This document shows positions 1 through 5,438 of a stretch of DNA of 5,438 bases, piece by piece. The translations under genes were made by a program, and so were the position numbers. Numbering within the stretch: the first letter of the stretch is position 1; each line of letters opens with the position of its first letter. The notes below the pieces were generated by a model that did not search any database, was not told the origin of the DNA, and worked only from the letters and a program-made list of their open reading frames with translations. Origin of the DNA: Deltaproteobacteria bacterium (lineage in GTDB: Bacteria; Desulfobacterota; Desulfobacteria; Desulfobacterales; Desulfatirhabdiaceae); assembly GCA_026388755.1 (NCBI GenBank), contig JAPLJE010000583.1, positions 1,759 to 7,196 on the forward strand, read 5' to 3'.

Positions 1-2
1 TT

Positions 3-1175
3 GCCAGCCTGGTACCATATATCGTTGCAGGCGGTCTCTGGCTGATCCTGTACCGTGCGCTTGGCTTTGGCGCGTTTGGATCATCATGGTATGTTGATCC
101 GATCAGAGATCCAATTGCTTTTTTTCAGGCGATACTGGAGCGGGTGCCGATCCTCCTGATGGGCCAGTGGGGATTTATCTCCTCAGACCTGTATATGATG
201 CTCTCGATTCCGGCCATTCATGCCTTATGGGGCATTAGCGTCCTTTTCTTAATCGTGCTGTGTCTGGGAATCTTTCCGGTGGTCAGGTCAAATCCACTGG
301 CAAGGTTTTGGGCGATGGGAATGGCTCTGTACCTGCCGCTGGTCTGCACCACGTTTCCGTTTGACCGGCTGATGATCTTGTCGGGGTTGGGCGCCATGGG
401 CATTTTGGCCATATTCCTCAAAGACGCCTTAGCCTGCAACCGGTTGACACGGTTGGTGATTCCTTTTGAAGAATCGAATCGGATACCCGAAATATCCGCA
501 CAGCAATCGTTTCGGGGAAGACTGGCGATTGCTCTGGTCGTCATCCATCTGATTCTATCCCCGCTGTCTTTGCCATTCAGGGCTTGGAGCCCCGCGCTTC
601 TGGGGAAAATGGTCCACAACGCCGCTGGCGTTTTACCGGCGAACACACCCCTGAATCAGCAGGAACTGGTGATTGTCAACAGCCCCTGTGCCCCCATTGG
701 CGGGTTTTTTCTATCCGCCATTCGCCGTCTGCATGGGGATTCCGTTCCAAACCGTGTTTGCGTGCTCTCATCCACCATTTATTCCGTTGAAGTCACGCGC
801 ACCGACCTTTACACCCTGGTCCTGCGTCCCAAAGGCGGTTTTTTGAATCATGTGGGCTCGGCGCGCTCCGGAACCGATCAAAAACCGGCCTTTATGCACC
901 TGGATTATATGTTTCAGCAGATGGACAGAACCTTTCGGGACGACCGCTACCCGTTTGTCAAGGATCAAGAAATAGACCTGACCGATCTTTCCATCAAGAT
1001 TGCCGCACTCACGCTGGATGGCCGGCCCGCAGAAGTTGAGTTTCGTTTTTCGGTTCCACTTGAAGACGCATCGCTAAGATGGCTTCAGTGGCATAATGAT
1101 ACCTTGATTCCATTTTTGCCGCCGCCAATCAATGAAACCCTTTACCTTTCAGCACCGGTGCTGTCCTACTGGTAG
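3..1175 (+). CDS. Large polytopic membrane protein of unknown function, 3' part only
   Basis: The reading frame is open from the first bases of the window, so the true start lies upstream; a GTG at 144 is in frame but is probably internal because coding-like hydrophobic sequence continues before it. The visible 390 residues contain about four or five membrane segments (roughly residues 3-25, 71-94, 102-119, 123-143 and 174-192). A C-terminal, probably extracytoplasmic, domain of about 195 residues follows. That domain carries the stretch DGRPAEVEFRF-VPLED-SLRWLQW (residues 339-364), which I associate from memory with uncharacterised large membrane proteins of deltaproteobacteria and planctomycetes. 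No catalytic motif is visible. The multi-span body followed by a soluble tail would fit a glycosyltransferase-like or transporter-like protein, but this is a guess. The stop TAG at 1173 is followed after 38 bp by the acyltransferase-like gene, suggesting an operon. Confidence 0.8.
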   Translation, partial: ASLVPYIVAGGLWLILYRALGFGAFGSSWYVDPIRDPIAFFQAILERVPILLMGQWGFISSDLYMMLSIPAIHALWGISVLFLIVLCLGIFPVVRSNPLARFWAMGMALYLPLVCTTFPFDRLMILSGLGAMGILAIFLKDALACNRLTRLVIPFEESNRIPEISAQQSFRGRLAIALVVIHLILSPLSLPFRAWSPALLGKMVHNAAGVLPANTPLNQQELVIVNSPCAPIGGFFLSAIRRLHGDSVPNRVCVLSSTIYSVEVTRTDLYTLVLRPKGGFLNHVGSARSGTDQKPAFMHLDYMFQQMDRTFRDDRYPFVKDQEIDLTDLSIKIAALTLDGRPAEVEFRFSVPLEDASLRWLQWHNDTLIPFLPPPINETLYLSAPVLSYW

Positions 1176-1213
1176 AGACACATTTTGGAAGAGGCACAGA
1201 AAGGAAACCGATT

Positions 1214-2002
1214 GTGACAAATCATCCGTCTTTTTTCCGGCATATTTTTCAGAATATCCGCATGCCGTATATGGACTTGGCGACCAAATTTCTCTGCTGT
1301 CTGCTCCTGTTGATGGAAATGGCCTTTCTTGGCGCCGCCATCTGGCCGACCTGCTGGCTTCTGTTCACTTTTTCGCCCAAAGCAACGAGTCCTGCAGCCT
1401 GGACCTTGTTGATTCTGGCTTCTGTTCTTGTATTTAATTACGCGTATCTGATCGCCATATTGATCGTTCGAATTCTTATCCCCAGGCCCCGGGAAGGGTA
1501 TTTCCCCAGAAGGGAGAACGGCAGGCCGCCAGCCGAGGGTTTCATTCTCATGCTGAATCTTTTTCTGGTCATGGCGCGATATCTGACGCCTTGGGCAGCG
1601 CTGTTTTCCTCGGTGCTGGTGAATCTTTTTCCACTTCACTTTTTTTTCCGCCGGTATTTTGGCCCCGACACCCCGACTATCACCCTTGGCGATTTATATC
1701 GCTGCCTGGACCCCTATCTGGTTGAGGCCGGAAGAAATGTTCAATTCGGGTTTGCCTGTACCATTCTGGGCCATATTTTTGATGACAACGGTTTGTTGAT
1801 CCGCAAGGTTAAAATCGGAGATCATGCGGTAGTGGGCGGCGAATCAACCATCATGCCCGGGGTAGAAATCGGACATCATGCTGTCATCGGTTCCCGGTCC
1901 CTTGTCCTTAGCGGAACCCTCATCAAACCTTATGAACTCTGGGCAGGAACACCTGCCCGGAAAATAAAAGACCTGACCCCGGGCGAACGGGTTCAGGGAT
2001 AG
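1214..2002 (+). CDS. Membrane-anchored hexapeptide-repeat (left-handed beta-helix) acyltransferase-like protein
   Basis: The 262-residue protein has two parts. The first about 150 residues are strongly hydrophobic, with membrane segments at roughly 24-51, 63-88 and 108-147. Residues about 171-252 form a left-handed beta-helix signature of loose hexapeptide repeats (VKIGDHAVVGG, VEIGHHAVIGSRSLVLSGT) and end with the typical cap WAGTPARKI (243-251). Proteins with this fold usually transfer acyl groups from acyl-CoA or acyl carrier protein to sugars, amino acids or lipids; His187 in ILGHIFDD is a candidate catalytic or metal residue, but the substrate is unknown. The layout also recalls the C-terminal membrane/hexapeptide domain of poly-lysine-synthetase-like NRPS proteins, without an adenylation domain here. 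The GTG start is chosen because AAGGAAA (1201-1207) lies at suitable distance; an ATG at 1262 is a weaker alternative. The stop lies 9 bp before the methyltransferase gene. Confidence 0.8.
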   Translation: MTNHPSFFRHIFQNIRMPYMDLATKFLCCLLLLMEMAFLGAAIWPTCWLLFTFSPKATSPAAWTLLILASVLVFNYAYLIAILIVRILIPRPREGYFPRRENGRPPAEGFILMLNLFLVMARYLTPWAALFSSVLVNLFPLHFFFRRYFGPDTPTITLGDLYRCLDPYLVEAGRNVQFGFACTILGHIFDDNGLLIRKVKIGDHAVVGGESTIMPGVEIGHHAVIGSRSLVLSGTLIKPYELWAGTPARKIKDLTPGERVQG

Positions 2003-2006
2003 GGGA
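2001..2006 (+). promoter_or_regulatory. Ribosome binding site of the methyltransferase gene
   Basis: AGGGGA starts inside the stop codon of the preceding gene and is 5 nt from the ATG at 2012. It favours 2012 over the nearby ATG at 2008, which opens a frame of only four codons. Confidence 0.55.
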
Positions 2007-2011
2007 AATGC

Positions 2012-2845
2012 ATGATTCATAATAGATGCTGTCACCTGAGCTGTCCGCAATGCGAAATTGCCGGAAATATAGTGCTGGATTCAAAGTCAACCCGGATTGA
2101 GAAGGCTTTTTGCAGCAATTGCGGGTATAACCTGCCGGTCCATGAAGGCATTCCCGATTTTGCCTCCCACGTTCCACTGATGGATTCGCGGCTACGGCCT
2201 ATTCAAAAGCTGAATCAATCTCCTGTTTTTTCAGTATGTTATGAAAGCGCTGTTTGGCGGACTTTCCTGACCCGGCTGGGATCTGGAATTTCCATGAAAG
2301 ACGAACTGGAGCGGGTCTTGTCCTTGGCTGGAAATGGCAATATCGAAACGGTTGCGGACCTGGCCTGTGGTACCGGGCATTATGCCCGAGCTTTTTCCAG
2401 AAAGTATCCCGGCGCGCTTGTCTATGGGCTGGACATTTCACTGAGCATGCTGACCCGGGGCAGAAATCTGGCCAGACGGAACAACCTGACTTCCATTCTT
2501 TTTTTGCGCGGCGACATTTATCGCCTTCCTTTTGAAGACCACTCCATTGACCGCGTGAATTGTTGTGGAGCGCTGCATCTGTTTTCGAATGTCCGCCCCA
2601 TCTGGCGTGAAATATCCCGAATCCTCAGGCCCGGCGGCGTATTTACCGGATGGACCCTTTATCTCAAGCCCGGCCTGGAAGAACGACTTCAGCGCCGGAT
2701 GATGGAAAAAGGTCTGGCGTCATTTTTCCAGCCGGATCAACTCGGTGATGATCTAAAACAGGCAGGGCTGACGCATTTCCATTGTGAACGGGAAAGACTC
2801 TGGCTGATTTTCAGCGCCTCAAAAATAAGGACTGGCGTTTTATGA
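2012..2845 (+). CDS. Class I SAM-dependent methyltransferase with N-terminal zinc ribbon
   Basis: The 277-residue protein begins with a four-cysteine zinc ribbon (CPQC at 11-14 and CSNC at 34-37) followed by VHEGIPDF, the layout seen in RlmA-like rRNA methyltransferases and in UbiE-like plastoglobule and bacterial methyltransferases. The Rossmann methyltransferase fold follows. The glycine-rich SAM motif is VADLACGTGHY (114-124), the acidic residue ending strand 2 is D141 in GLDIS, motif II-like GDIYRLPF is at 167-174 with D180 in HSIDRV, and LRPGG is at 205-209 (Methyltransf_11 pattern). The segment SPVFSVCYESAVWRTF (70-85) resembles the YERGWRxxF region of the UbiE-like subgroup, favouring a small-molecule or lipid/quinone-like acceptor over rRNA. 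The substrate is unknown. The gene is 9 bp downstream of the acyltransferase-like gene and overlaps the dehydrogenase start by 4 bp, indicating co-translation. Family call is firm; substrate call is inference. Confidence 0.88.
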   Translation: MIHNRCCHLSCPQCEIAGNIVLDSKSTRIEKAFCSNCGYNLPVHEGIPDFASHVPLMDSRLRPIQKLNQSPVFSVCYESAVWRTFLTRLGSGISMKDELERVLSLAGNGNIETVADLACGTGHYARAFSRKYPGALVYGLDISLSMLTRGRNLARRNNLTSILFLRGDIYRLPFEDHSIDRVNCCGALHLFSNVRPIWREISRILRPGGVFTGWTLYLKPGLEERLQRRMMEKGLASFFQPDQLGDDLKQAGLTHFHCERERLWLIFSASKIRTGVL

Positions 2846-3705
2846 CAAAAGATAAAGGTAGCGTTTTGATCACCGGTGCTTCTTCAGGAATCGGCAGGAC
2901 CTGTGCCTTGATGCTGGATCAGGCAGGATATCAGGTTTTTGCCGGCGTCAGGACGATTCAGGCGCTGGAGGGGCTATCCTCTCTGGCTTCAGGCCGCCTC
3001 TGCCCGGTTATTCTGGACATCACGGACGCCATCCAGATCCGCAGCGCCTGTCAGACGATAGGCTTGAGGCTGGAGGGAAAGGGACTTGTTGCATTGATCA
3101 ACAATGCCGGCATCACTCTTCCGGGCAGCATGGAGTTTTTGTCTCTCGATGGTTTCCGCAAAGAGCTTGAGGTGAATGTTATCGGTCATCTTGCTGTGAC
3201 TCAGGCTTTTCTGCCCTGGATTCGAGAAGCCAAAGGGCGGATCATCAATGTGGGTTCTGCGCTGGGAAAATTTGTCATGCCCCTTACCGGCGCTTATGCA
3301 GCTTCCAAATTCGCCCTGGAAGCCATGACCGATGCACTACGCCGGGAGCTGTTGCCTTCAGGAATCTATGTTTCCCTGATTGCGCCAGGATCGGTGGAAT
3401 CGGCCATTTGGGACAAGATCGATGCGGAAGTGGCGCAGATGGAGGCCGGACTTACCCAGGAAGCCAACGAGCGCTACGGACAGACCGGCGAAAGCATTGC
3501 AAATCTGTGGAAAAAGGCGCATTGCCGGGCAATTCCGCCTGAGGCCGTGGCCAATGTGGTGCTGAAAATTCTCGAATCCTCACGTCCTCAGTCCCGATAT
3601 CCGATTGGTCCGGATGCGCGCTTCCTATCGATTGTGGGACGGTTTGTTCCGGATTCTCTGGTCGACTGGGTTGTGGATAAAATACTGACACTGTCCAGAG
3701 GTTGA
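2842..3705 (+). CDS. Short-chain dehydrogenase/reductase (classical SDR)
   Basis: This 287-residue NAD(P)-dependent oxidoreductase shows every classical SDR landmark: the cofactor motif TGASSGIG at 11-18, R37 after strand 2 (a hint of NADPH preference), NNAG at 87-90, and the catalytic tetrad N112, S139, Y152 and K156 (YAASK). PG at 182-183 is also present. Length and the 'AGVRT' region resemble the retinol dehydrogenase / 17-beta-hydroxysteroid dehydrogenase-like branch, which acts on lipid-like alcohols and ketones, but the substrate cannot be assigned. The ATG overlaps the upstream stop as ATGA, with AAGGA at 2827-2831 as ribosome binding site, so translation is probably coupled to the methyltransferase. 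The stop codon TGA (3703-3705) lies within the left terminal repeat of the 160-bp element that follows, so the extreme C-terminus may have been set by that element. Confidence 0.92.
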   Translation: MTKDKGSVLITGASSGIGRTCALMLDQAGYQVFAGVRTIQALEGLSSLASGRLCPVILDITDAIQIRSACQTIGLRLEGKGLVALINNAGITLPGSMEFLSLDGFRKELEVNVIGHLAVTQAFLPWIREAKGRIINVGSALGKFVMPLTGAYAASKFALEAMTDALRRELLPSGIYVSLIAPGSVESAIWDKIDAEVAQMEAGLTQEANERYGQTGESIANLWKKAHCRAIPPEAVANVVLKILESSRPQSRYPIGPDARFLSIVGRFVPDSLVDWVVDKILTLSRG

Positions 3706-3861
3706 TGGCTTCGAAAAAGTCCAATATCTGCGTTGAGCTTTATCCTTCGGTTATGCCGTATCACCGTACGTCTCATGAATAGGATTCGCTCACATTGATC
3801 TTGAACAGTAGGAACGTCGGTACTTTGCCATCCCAATTTTGACTTTTTACGAAGCCATCAA
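3702..3861. repeat. 160-bp MITE-like element with terminal inverted repeats
   Basis: The left end (3702-3721) reads TTGATGGCTTCG followed by AAAAAGTC. The right end (3841-3861) is its reverse complement, GACTTTTT, one extra A at 3849, then CGAAGCCATCAA. Twenty base pairs therefore match with a single bulged base. The interior of about 119 bp has no plausible gene. The size and the inverted termini are those of a miniature inverted-repeat element or a dispersed palindromic repeat. GG flanks both sides (3700-3701 and 3862-3863), which is too short to call a target duplication. Transcribed, the ends could pair and close the upstream operon, although only a weak T-rich tract follows (3871-3886). 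I recall similar TGATGGCTTCGTAAAAAGTC sequences in Desulfobacteraceae genomes, but copy number cannot be seen here. Confidence 0.6.
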
Positions 3862-3897
3862 GGTTTAACTTGTTTTTCCTTCTTTTATCCGTGTAAA

Positions 3898-3971
3898 ATG
3901 TTCAAGTTTGAAGCCTGCAAGATGATTATTTTCGGTTCGCCTTGAACATCTATTGACAAAGTGATCATCTT
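3898..3971. repeat. Two interleaved inverted repeats
   Basis: ATGTTCAAG (3898-3906) is perfectly complementary to CTTGAACAT (3941-3949), and AAGATGAT (3919-3926) to ATCATCTT (3964-3971). The arms alternate 1-2-1'-2', the topology of a pseudoknot in RNA, or of paired operator half-sites in DNA. The arms are short, so chance is possible in AT-rich sequence. Confidence 0.35.
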
Positions 3972-4094
3972 AAGATAGGCGGTAGTATTCCAAAGCATTT
4001 GACTTCTTATCCCCAAAGCGGTCATGAATTGAAAAGAATATCAACCAGTGACGGAATCAGTTATTGCATCAAAACGACCCGTTAACTACTGCGG

Positions 4095-4108
4095 TAGAAT
4101 AATATACA
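4095..4108 (+). promoter_or_regulatory. Possible -10 region for the corrinoid protein gene
   Basis: The AT tract TAGAATAATATACA contains TAGAAT and TATACA, both close to the TATAAT hexamer, about 140-150 bp upstream of the TTG start. No good -35 hexamer sits at 16-18 bp (TTAACT at 4082 is the nearest and only partly matches), so this is a weak prediction. Confidence 0.2.
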
Positions 4109-4127
4109 CTTTATTTTTGCATTGAAA

Positions 4128-4185
4128 GGGGGTTGATATCTCATAAGGGAAGACGGCAAACGCTGCCGCCCCATAGTCAGGAACC
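4128..4185 (+). promoter_or_regulatory. Candidate structured 5' leader (nested hairpin)
   Basis: CGGCA (4154-4158) and TGCCG (4164-4168) form a 5-bp stem with a 5-nt loop. It is enclosed by a G run (4128-4132) that can pair with CCCC (4169-4172). A CAGG-AA-CCTG palindrome lies at 4178-4187. The order AAGGGAA...CGG...GCTGCC...CCCC loosely recalls the core of cobalamin riboswitches, but the B12-box spacing is not right, so I do not call a riboswitch. Confidence 0.2.
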
Positions 4186-4235
4186 TGTATTTATGGAGTT
4201 ATTCTATTTCTAACACCTTTTTACCATCTAACGAA

Positions 4236-4240
4236 GGAGG
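4236..4240 (+). promoter_or_regulatory. Strong Shine-Dalgarno site fixing a TTG start
   Basis: AAGGAGGT (4234-4241) is a near-ideal Shine-Dalgarno sequence. Its GGAGG core is 5 nt from the TTG at 4246. The first in-frame ATG comes only at 4372 and would remove 42 residues of conserved protein, so TTG is the likely start. Confidence 0.85.
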
Positions 4241-4245
4241 TAACA

Positions 4246-5438
4246 TTGGGCTTAGACATTTTTAAAGAAACATACGCCGGCGGTATCAAGGAAATCACTT
4301 TGGGCAAAGGCCCCAAGGCGGTGACCGTCGGAGGAGAAACCTGCTATCCGTTCTATCAGTTTGAAGGCAAGATGGCCAACAAACCCAGAATCGCCATGGA
4401 AGTCTGGGATGTCATGCCCGAAGACTGGGCTGAAGCTGCGCTGGCGCCTTTCAAGGATGTGGCCTCAGATCCGGCAGCCTGGGCAAAAAAATGCGTGACA
4501 CAGTTTGGGGCGGAAATGATCGTCCTTCAGCTGAAGAGCGTTGATCCCAATACAAACAATGCCAGCCCGGAAGAAGCGGCTGCAACCGTTAAAAAAGTTC
4601 TGAAGTCCATCGATGTACCGCTGATTGTCTGGGGGTGCGCCAATGCTCAGAAAGATGAGGCGGTATTTAAGAAAATCGCAGAAGAATGTTCTGACGCAAA
4701 CTTGGTTATCGGACCGGTGGAAGATAAAAACCACAAGGGGATCGGGGCTGCCGCCATGGGTTATGGCCATACCGTTATTTCCTCCTCCCCCATCGATGTC
4801 AACCTTGCCAAGCAGATCAACATCCTTCTGGAAAATCTGGGCATGCCTTCCAGCCGTATGATCATTGATCCCACCACCGGCGGTCTGGGCTATGGCCTGG
4901 AATATTCCTACTCCGTGATGGAGCGTCTCCGGATGGCCGCCATGGCCCAGGGAGATGACAAACTTCAGCTTCCCATCATCAACAATCTGGGGAACGAGGT
5001 CTGGAAGTGCAAAGAAGCCAAACTGTCGGCCGCGGACGCGCCGACCCTGGGTGATCCTGAAAAACGCGGTATCCTGATGGAAGCTGTCGGGGCCGTTACC
5101 TATCTGATGGCAGGCTCGGATATTCTCATCATGCGGCATCCCGAAGCCATCCGCATGGCCAAATCATTTATTGGTCTTTTGGCTGATGGCGGAAAGGCAA
5201 CTGACGTTGCGCCGATCAAAAAGCAACTGGACGATGTGAACCTGAACCTTGCGGCCCTGTCGCCGGCACCGAATCTGACGATCGAAGAGGACAAGGCCAA
5301 GGCTGCGGCTCCGGCCGCTCCCAAGGCAGAAGCTCCCAAGGCCGTAGAAAAACCCCAGGCAGCGCCCGCCAAAGCCGAAGTCAAGGCAGCGCCGCAAACC
5401 GAATCCAAACCAGCCACAGCACCTGTAGTGGATTCGGC
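4246..5438 (+). CDS. cdhD/acsD: Acetyl-CoA decarbonylase/synthase complex subunit delta (corrinoid iron-sulfur protein small subunit), 3' end cut off by the window
   Basis: This is the small subunit of the corrinoid iron-sulfur protein, which with the gamma subunit carries the methyl group from methyl-tetrahydrofolate or -pterin to acetyl-CoA synthase in the Wood-Ljungdahl pathway (cytoplasmic CODH/ACS complex). The 397 visible residues from the TTG start show the family's N-terminus (YAGGIKEITLGKG, 10-22; EVWDVMP, 52-58) and TIM-barrel landmarks. These include PLIVWGC (125-131), IGPVEDKNHKGIGAAAMGYG (155-174), the signature DPTTGGLGYGLEYSYSVMER (208-227) and AGSDILIMRHPE (289-300). The conserved core ends near residue 345. 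A low-complexity Ala/Pro/Lys-rich tail then runs from about 349 to the window edge without a stop, so its length and anything beyond are unknown. The gene stands 540 bp after the preceding operon with its own leader and is probably the first CODH/ACS gene of a separate transcription unit. The large antisense frames here are shadows. Confidence 0.93.
   Translation, partial: MGLDIFKETYAGGIKEITLGKGPKAVTVGGETCYPFYQFEGKMANKPRIAMEVWDVMPEDWAEAALAPFKDVASDPAAWAKKCVTQFGAEMIVLQLKSVDPNTNNASPEEAAATVKKVLKSIDVPLIVWGCANAQKDEAVFKKIAEECSDANLVIGPVEDKNHKGIGAAAMGYGHTVISSSPIDVNLAKQINILLENLGMPSSRMIIDPTTGGLGYGLEYSYSVMERLRMAAMAQGDDKLQLPIINNLGNEVWKCKEAKLSAADAPTLGDPEKRGILMEAVGAVTYLMAGSDILIMRHPEAIRMAKSFIGLLADGGKATDVAPIKKQLDDVNLNLAALSPAPNLTIEEDKAKAAAPAAPKAEAPKAVEKPQAAPAKAEVKAAPQTESKPATAPVVDS

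Larger units (their letters stand above)
3862..4233. other. AT-rich intergenic region before the corrinoid protein gene
   Basis: No reading frame with codon bias, ribosome binding site or recognisable product was found on either strand. The stretch contains two interleaved inverted repeats (3898-3971), a short palindrome CTAC-TGCG-GTAG (4086-4097), a -10-like AT tract (4095-4108) and a GC-rich hairpin candidate (4128-4172). It most likely holds the promoter and 5' leader of the downstream gene. Confidence 0.6.

Noticed and set aside
1132..1639. Overlapping frames on both strands around the first gene junction (1132-1437 plus, 1166-1639 minus)
   Set aside because: They overlap the membrane acyltransferase-like gene and the end of the preceding gene, with products of unlikely composition.
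3588..3836. Antisense frame of 82 codons spanning the SDR 3' end and the repeat element
   Set aside because: No ribosome binding site or family resemblance; half of it is the complement of the SDR gene and the rest is the interior of the repeat element.
3953..3988. Perfect TTGACA hexamer as a -35 promoter element
   Set aside because: No -10 hexamer lies at 16-18 bp; TAAGAT is 12 bp and TAGTAT 24 bp away, so the spacing fails.
4128..4185. Firm call of a cobalamin riboswitch
   Set aside because: Only fragments of the core consensus are matched and the surrounding helices could not be found by eye; kept as a low-confidence leader instead.
4133..4213. 26-codon frame starting TTG after AAAGGGGG, as a leader peptide
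   Set aside because: The purine run directly abuts the TTG, leaving no proper spacing, and the peptide has no regulatory codon run.
4465..5139. Antisense open frame of 224 codons
   Set aside because: It lies wholly opposite the firmly identified corrinoid protein gene; its His/Gly/Arg-rich product is what reading the complement of a GC-biased gene gives, and no family is recognisable.
5100..5417. Antisense frames encoding an Ala/Gly/Ser-rich, pseudo-hydrophobic protein
   Set aside because: This is the reverse complement of the Ala/Pro/Lys-rich tail; composition explains it.

Overview
The window is about 5.4 kb of bacterial chromosome with all recognisable genes on the + strand. The best taxonomic guess is an anaerobic deltaproteobacterium of the Desulfobacteraceae type (sulfate reducer). 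The reasons are a Wood-Ljungdahl gene for the corrinoid protein delta/small subunit with an Ala/Pro/Lys-rich tail, moderately GC-rich genes separated by AT-rich spacers, and a TGATGGCTTCG...CGAAGCCATCA inverted-repeat element of a kind I associate with such genomes from memory. The assignment is an inference, not a measurement.

Left part (1-3705): a tight co-directional run of four genes that looks like one operon. It starts with the 3' part of a large polytopic membrane protein of unknown function (to 1175). After 38 bp comes a membrane-anchored left-handed beta-helix (hexapeptide-repeat) acyltransferase-like protein (1214-2002). Nine bp later comes a class I SAM methyltransferase with an N-terminal zinc ribbon (2012-2845). 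This overlaps by 4 bp (ATGA) a classical short-chain dehydrogenase/reductase (2842-3705). A membrane protein, a putative acyltransferase, a methyltransferase and an oxidoreductase together suggest tailoring of a lipid, glycolipid or quinone-like molecule at the membrane. No substrate can be read from the sequence.

Middle part (3706-4245): about 540 bp with no convincing gene. It begins with a 160-bp element (3702-3861) bounded by near-perfect 20-bp terminal inverted repeats, whose left end supplies the stop codon of the dehydrogenase. Next comes AT-rich DNA with two interleaved inverted repeats (3898-3971). Last is a leader (about 4095-4233) with a -10-like AT stretch, a GC-rich nested hairpin candidate and a strong Shine-Dalgarno sequence.

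Right part (4246-5438, open at the window end): the gene for the acetyl-CoA decarbonylase/synthase (CODH/ACS) complex delta subunit, i.e. the small subunit of the corrinoid iron-sulfur protein. It starts at TTG. This is central carbon metabolism and is probably transcribed separately from the left operon.

No tRNA, rRNA, CRISPR array, transposase or phage gene was seen. The most second-look-worthy items are the inverted-repeat element that ends a gene, the possible structured leader before the corrinoid protein gene, and the uncharacterised four-gene tailoring operon.
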